DNA from: Prevotellaceae bacterium UBA4336
GTDB taxonomy: Bacteria > Bacteroidota > Bacteroidia > Bacteroidales > Bacteroidaceae
Assembly (NCBI GenBank): GCA_002394305.1
Contig: DGTM01000027.1
Location: forward strand, 1-8,142
Direction: 5' to 3'
Length of the DNA: 8,142 nucleotides
Below are positions 5,065 to 8,142 of the stretch, piece after piece (within the stretch, counting starts at the first letter, position 1; each line of letters opens with the position of its first letter). The notes beneath the pieces were generated by a model. That model was given only the letters and a program-made list of their open reading frames with translations. It was not told the origin of the DNA and searched no databases. Both the position numbers and the translations under genes were made by a program.

Positions 5065-7803
5065 CTACTTCTTTAGCTTCTTGCCGTCGACGATGTAGAT
5101 GCCGCTGGGCAAGGCGGTGATGCCGTCGGCGGAGCTGGAGACAACGGCGCCGCTGATGTTGTAGACGCGGCCCGTGGTCGTGGCGCGGTGCGTGGCGTCG
5201 GTGCTGCCGATGCCCGTGCCTTCCTTGAACCCGATGCGGAGCTCGCCCAGGATGGGCATGTGGTCGGAGGTGACTTTGTCGTCGATGACCTTGTAGTCGA
5301 GCTTCTCTACGCCGCCGATTTCATCGTAGCTGATGATGTTGTCGATGACGTAGGTGCCGTCGCTCCACGTCGGGGTGGTGAGGTCGGAGTGGAAGGTGAA
5401 GCCGTTCTCCTGCAGGTACTTGGTCAGGACGCCGCGTGCTCCCTCCATCTCGCTGTCGGTGCCGTCGTCGTTGAAGTCGCCGGCTATGATGAGCGGCTTG
5501 CCTGTCTCAACCCATTCCTCCGCTGCGGCCTTGATGATGGGGCCTGTGCCGCGGCGGGCATTGGCCGAGAGTCCGACGTGGAGGCTTGCGAAGACGTAGT
5601 TGTCGAACTCAGCTATGAGCATGCGACGGGGCTCGAAGTCGGATGCCAGTGCCACCACCTTGACGGAGAGCGGCAGCTGCTTCGAGAGGATGCCGATGCC
5701 GTAGCCCGTGAGTGCGCTGCAGAAGATGCCGTACATGCCTGTGGCCTCGGCCAGCTCCTTCACCTGGTACTTGTTGTCGGAGCGCGACGAGAAGACGCTG
5801 TCCACCTCCTGCAGGGCCACTACGTCGGCCTGTTGTGCGGCGATGACACTGGCTGTGCGCGACAGGTTGAGGTTCCCGTGGTTTTCGGCGCAGTGCCTTA
5901 CGTTGTAGCTCAGCACGCGCAGGTCTTGCTGCTTGTACTTGTTGTAAACGGGCTCGGCATACTCGCCCTTGGCGGCAGCATCGAGGTCGGCGATGTGGCG
6001 CTCGTAGAGGATGTCGACGGTGCCGCCGGTGACGGCTTCGTCGGCCTTCTCCCATACCTTGCGCAGGGCTGCGAGCTGCTGCTGGTCCAGGGTGCTGTGG
6101 TCCGTGAAGTCGGGGTTCCCTACCTGGTCCATCTTCTTGCAGAGGGCGAGGCGGAGCTGCATGGCTGGGCTTCCCAGCTGGGCTGCGTCGAGCTTCTGCA
6201 GCTTCCACGTTGCCAGATATTGATATTCTGCGTCGGTGGGGCTGATGTGGCTGACGCCGCCTATGCTGATGGCATCAAGCATGTCGCCGGCTGCATTGAA
6301 GATGCACAGGGCCTTGCGGTTGCCGGGGACTGTGCGGAAGGTCAGCGGTGCGGTTGCCTCGTCGGCCATGGAGATGTAGCCGTCCTTCACTTCGCCCGTG
6401 ACGTACTTGCCTGTGGCGAAGTTGCTGACTCTGTACTGTCCCTTCTGGCGGTCTACGGCCTCGATGTAGAAGATGCTGCGGGGGTCGCCGCTGTGCAGTG
6501 TGGTGGCGATGAGGCTGGCGCCCGACGTGTATGCCAGGGCATCGGCCTTCTGGTCGGCCCAGCACAGGTCGCTGGCTACGCCGTTGAGGCCCGTGATGTA
6601 GTAGTAGCCGTTGGAGGCTGTGTAGAACTCGGGCTGTTCCTCCTCGCCGGTGCTGACCTTGAGGAGCTTCCAGCGTCCGGGATAGCCGTTGGTCGCCACG
6701 TCGTCGGAATAGTCGTCGTCGCCTACGTTCTGCTTGGCGAGGCTGTTGTTGGGTCGGTTGCTGCGCAGATAGCCCTGGACGTGCAGTGAGTGCTCCGACT
6801 CGCTGTTGGTCATGTAGAAGCGTCCGGCGCCGTCGGTGAGGTCGGAGAGTGTGTAGCCCACGGGTGTGTCGGAGAAGACGACGTCGGCCTCGGCGGGGCT
6901 GGTGTTCATGTTGCCCAGGTACTTGCCGTTCTCCTTGTTGAGGAAGGCCCACTCTTCACCGTCGGCCTTCTTGGCGGTCCACACGAAGCCGTCGGCCTCC
7001 TTGTCGAGGTCGCCCCAGTAGACGTACTGTGTGCCCCATTTGACGGTGTAGCTCTCCTGCTGGGTGGACATGGCCTTGGGGAGCCCGGTGCTGTTGCCTG
7101 CGAACTTCGTGCGGTCGCTGACGATGTAGTACTGCACGCCGTCCTGTATCTGGCTCACGTCGGTGATCCACACGTCGGCGTTGCTGCTCTCGGCCTCGTA
7201 GATGTGCCAGCGGGCGGGATAGCCGTTGGTGGCGACGTCATCCACATAGGTCGTGAAGCCGGTGTCCTGCTTGCCCAGGCTGTTGTTGGGTCGGTCGCTG
7301 CGCACGAATCCCTGCACGTGTGGCGAGCGCGGGTCTTCGCTGCTGATCATGTAGAAGCGTCCCTCGCCGTCCTCGAGGTCGGTCAGGGTGTATCCGACCG
7401 GTGTCTCGGAGAAGATGACGTCGTTGTCGGAGCCCGACTCGCGGCCCAGGTAGAGCCCGTTGACCTTGTTCTTGAATGCCCACTGGCCTTCGTCGACCTT
7501 CTCGCAGACCCACTGGAAGGCTTCCTCCTCTGCGTCGAAGTCGCCCCAGTAGACGTACTGTGTGCCCCATTTGATCTTGTAGCTTTCCAGTTGCGGCGAC
7601 ATGGCTTTGGGTTTGCCGGTGCTGTTCCCGGCGAACTTCGTGCGGTCGCTGATGATGAAATAGGCTTTTCCTTCCTTCAGGTCCTCGGGGTAGAGCACGC
7701 GCTTGTGTCCGTCGATGAGGTCCTTTGCGCTGGCACTTGTGACGCCAAGCAACAGCAACAGTGCAGTCACGAAGAGCTGCAATGATGAGTACAACTTTCT
7801 CAT
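5065..7803 (-). CDS. Secreted multidomain protein with endonuclease/exonuclease/phosphatase domain and duplicated N-terminal modules
   Basis: The 912-residue product starts with a clear signal peptide (MRK, hydrophobic core, cleavage after ASA at 26). Residues 46-203 and 223-382 are two copies of one module, offset by 177 residues. Both contain SDRTKFAGNSTG, KWGTQYVYWGD and DVATNGYP and close on a W-containing strand (ARWHIY, GRWKLL). The pattern W..K...WAF.N..NG.YLG resembles ricin-type beta-trefoils, so carbohydrate binding is a guess. A third, divergent beta-rich region covers about 398-537, then a helical linker to about 625. The EEP domain (627-858) has its metal and catalytic residues in place: N634 in SYNVRH, E666 in LQEVD, H742 in SLHVG, D776/N778 in GDFND, D821 in IDN, and D847-H848 in SDHMP. 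EEP enzymes cleave phosphodiester or phosphomonoester bonds in nucleic acids, phospholipids or inositol phosphates; the substrate cannot be told here. The last about 35 residues (GRVYNISG...GIYIVDGKK) look like a short C-terminal tail of the sorting type. The gene is monocistronic, with its own promoter. Confidence 0.9.
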   Translation of the reverse strand: MRKLYSSLQLFVTALLLLLGVTSASAKDLIDGHKRVLYPEDLKEGKAYFIISDRTKFAGNSTGKPKAMSPQLESYKIKWGTQYVYWGDFDAEEEAFQWVCEKVDEGQWAFKNKVNGLYLGRESGSDNDVIFSETPVGYTLTDLEDGEGRFYMISSEDPRSPHVQGFVRSDRPNNSLGKQDTGFTTYVDDVATNGYPARWHIYEAESSNADVWITDVSQIQDGVQYYIVSDRTKFAGNSTGLPKAMSTQQESYTVKWGTQYVYWGDLDKEADGFVWTAKKADGEEWAFLNKENGKYLGNMNTSPAEADVVFSDTPVGYTLSDLTDGAGRFYMTNSESEHSLHVQGYLRSNRPNNSLAKQNVGDDDYSDDVATNGYPGRWKLLKVSTGEEEQPEFYTASNGYYYITGLNGVASDLCWADQKADALAYTSGASLIATTLHSGDPRSIFYIEAVDRQKGQYRVSNFATGKYVTGEVKDGYISMADEATAPLTFRTVPGNRKALCIFNAAGDMLDAISIGGVSHISPTDAEYQYLATWKLQKLDAAQLGSPAMQLRLALCKKMDQVGNPDFTDHSTLDQQQLAALRKVWEKADEAVTGGTVDILYERHIADLDAAAKGEYAEPVYNKYKQQDLRVLSYNVRHCAENHGNLNLSRTASVIAAQQADVVALQEVDSVFSSRSDNKYQVKELAEATGMYGIFCSALTGYGIGILSKQLPLSVKVVALASDFEPRRMLIAEFDNYVFASLHVGLSANARRGTGPIIKAAAEEWVETGKPLIIAGDFNDDGTDSEMEGARGVLTKYLQENGFTFHSDLTTPTWSDGTYVIDNIISYDEIGGVEKLDYKVIDDKVTSDHMPILGELRIGFKEGTGIGSTDATHRATTTGRVYNISGAVVSSSADGITALPSGIYIVDGKKLKK
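6658..7668 (-). repeat. Internal tandem duplication within the secreted EEP gene
   Basis: The two module-coding stretches (about 7195-7668 and 6658-7137) are recognisably similar as DNA. A run of 35 bases is identical at 7009-7043 and 7540-7574, exactly 531 bases (177 codons) apart. Identity at third codon positions indicates a fairly recent duplication or ongoing gene conversion. Confidence 0.8.
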
Positions 7804-7934
7804 GATAACGATGGTTTAAAGGTTAATAATAGGGTTTGTTAGTTTTGTGTCCGGTATAGTCCGGGGTGTTTTTCGGAATCCTGCCCTCCTCTGCCGCATA
7901 GCGTTCTTGCCGTCGTCGGCAGGGGATTCGCAGA

Positions 7935-7966
7935 CAAAATTATGAAAATCTCCCGAAAGTCACAAA
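7935..7966 (-). promoter_or_regulatory. Promoter of the secreted EEP gene
   Basis: On the minus strand TTTG (7966-7963) is followed by 20 bases and TAATTTTG (7942-7935), a good Bacteroidota-type promoter. The leader to the ATG at 7803 would be about 125 bases, long enough for post-transcriptional control. Confidence 0.75.
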
Positions 7967-7993
7967 TTTTTTGCCGCGTTTCTTGTCTGTAAC

Positions 7994-8142
7994 GTTCGGA
8001 TTGTACAGATTAGACGGACGGGGAGGCGGACTTTTAACAACGGATTGGACGGATTAAACGGATTAACGGCGAAGTAATTTTAACAACGAATTGAACGAAT
8101 TACACGAATTGAGGGTGGAATAAAACAACGGATTGGGCGGAT
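7994..8142. repeat. Array of degenerate 9-base repeats in 42-46 base blocks
   Basis: The unit is ACGGATTNN or ACGAATTNN. Three units in a row begin near 8040, three ACGAATT units near 8086, and another run begins near 8128 and is cut by the window edge. Each block is introduced by AACAAC, at 8036, 8082 and 8124, so the blocks are 46 and 42 bases apart. A more decayed block lies at about 7997-8022. The variants are uniform within a block (all GG or all GA), as if whole blocks change together. No open frame runs through the array. Confidence 0.8.

Larger units (their letters stand above)
7804..8142. other. Non-coding right end: EEP promoter, leader and repeat array
   Basis: These 339 bases hold no credible gene. 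Next to the EEP gene is an A/T-rich leader. A hairpin follows at 7908-7921 (TGCCG, loop TCGT, CGGCA), near the predicted transcript start. The promoter comes next, then the 9-base repeat array up to the window edge. Confidence 0.7.

Noticed and set aside
5188..7785. Two back-to-back plus-strand open frames (533 and 331 codons) opposite the EEP gene
   Set aside because: They mirror the EEP codons, have no domain signature, and repeat the same antisense pattern in both duplicated modules.

Overview
The window looks like chromosomal DNA from the phylum Bacteroidota, most likely a GC-rich member of the Prevotellaceae. This rests on three things. Several genes are preceded by promoters of the Bacteroidota type (TTTG, a 19-20 base spacer, then TAnnTTTG). 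One gene is a DUF4294 protein, a family I know only from this phylum. One secreted protein ends in a tail of the YNxxG...GIYIVxGKK kind common in Prevotella and Bacteroides. The genus is inference.

Layout. Bases 1-793 (minus) hold the N-terminal half of a TrkH-type potassium transporter that runs off the left edge. Bases 803-985 form a compact repeat element: 35-base AT-rich inverted arms made of heptads enclose three 42-base tandem units, and the right arm supplies the stop codon of the next gene. Bases 975-2564 (minus) are nadB, L-aspartate oxidase. A 309-base gap between divergent genes follows. It carries the nadB leader hairpin, a well-formed nadB promoter, a perfect 14-base inverted repeat over its -33 box, and a -7 box for the gene on the other side. 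Bases 2874-3509 (plus) encode an exported DUF4294 protein. Bases 3704-4981 (plus) encode a Cu/Zn-type efflux permease with a Cys/His loop, a seven-histidine run and a C-terminal heavy-metal-associated domain. A duplicated hairpin module (4982-5064) separates it from a convergent gene. Bases 5065-7803 (minus) encode a 912-residue secreted multidomain protein: a duplicated beta-rich module, a third beta-rich region, a helical linker, an endonuclease/exonuclease/phosphatase (EEP) domain and a short C-terminal tail. Its promoter lies near 7935-7966. The right edge (about 7994-8142) is an array of 9-base degenerate repeats.

The genes do not form one pathway. NAD synthesis, potassium uptake, metal efflux and a secreted phosphodiesterase-like enzyme sit in separate transcription units, except that trkH may be read through from nadB. 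I see no phage, CRISPR, transposase, tRNA or rRNA. The most unusual content is the non-coding structure (three different repeat families and the palindrome on the nadB promoter) and the architecture of the 912-residue protein.
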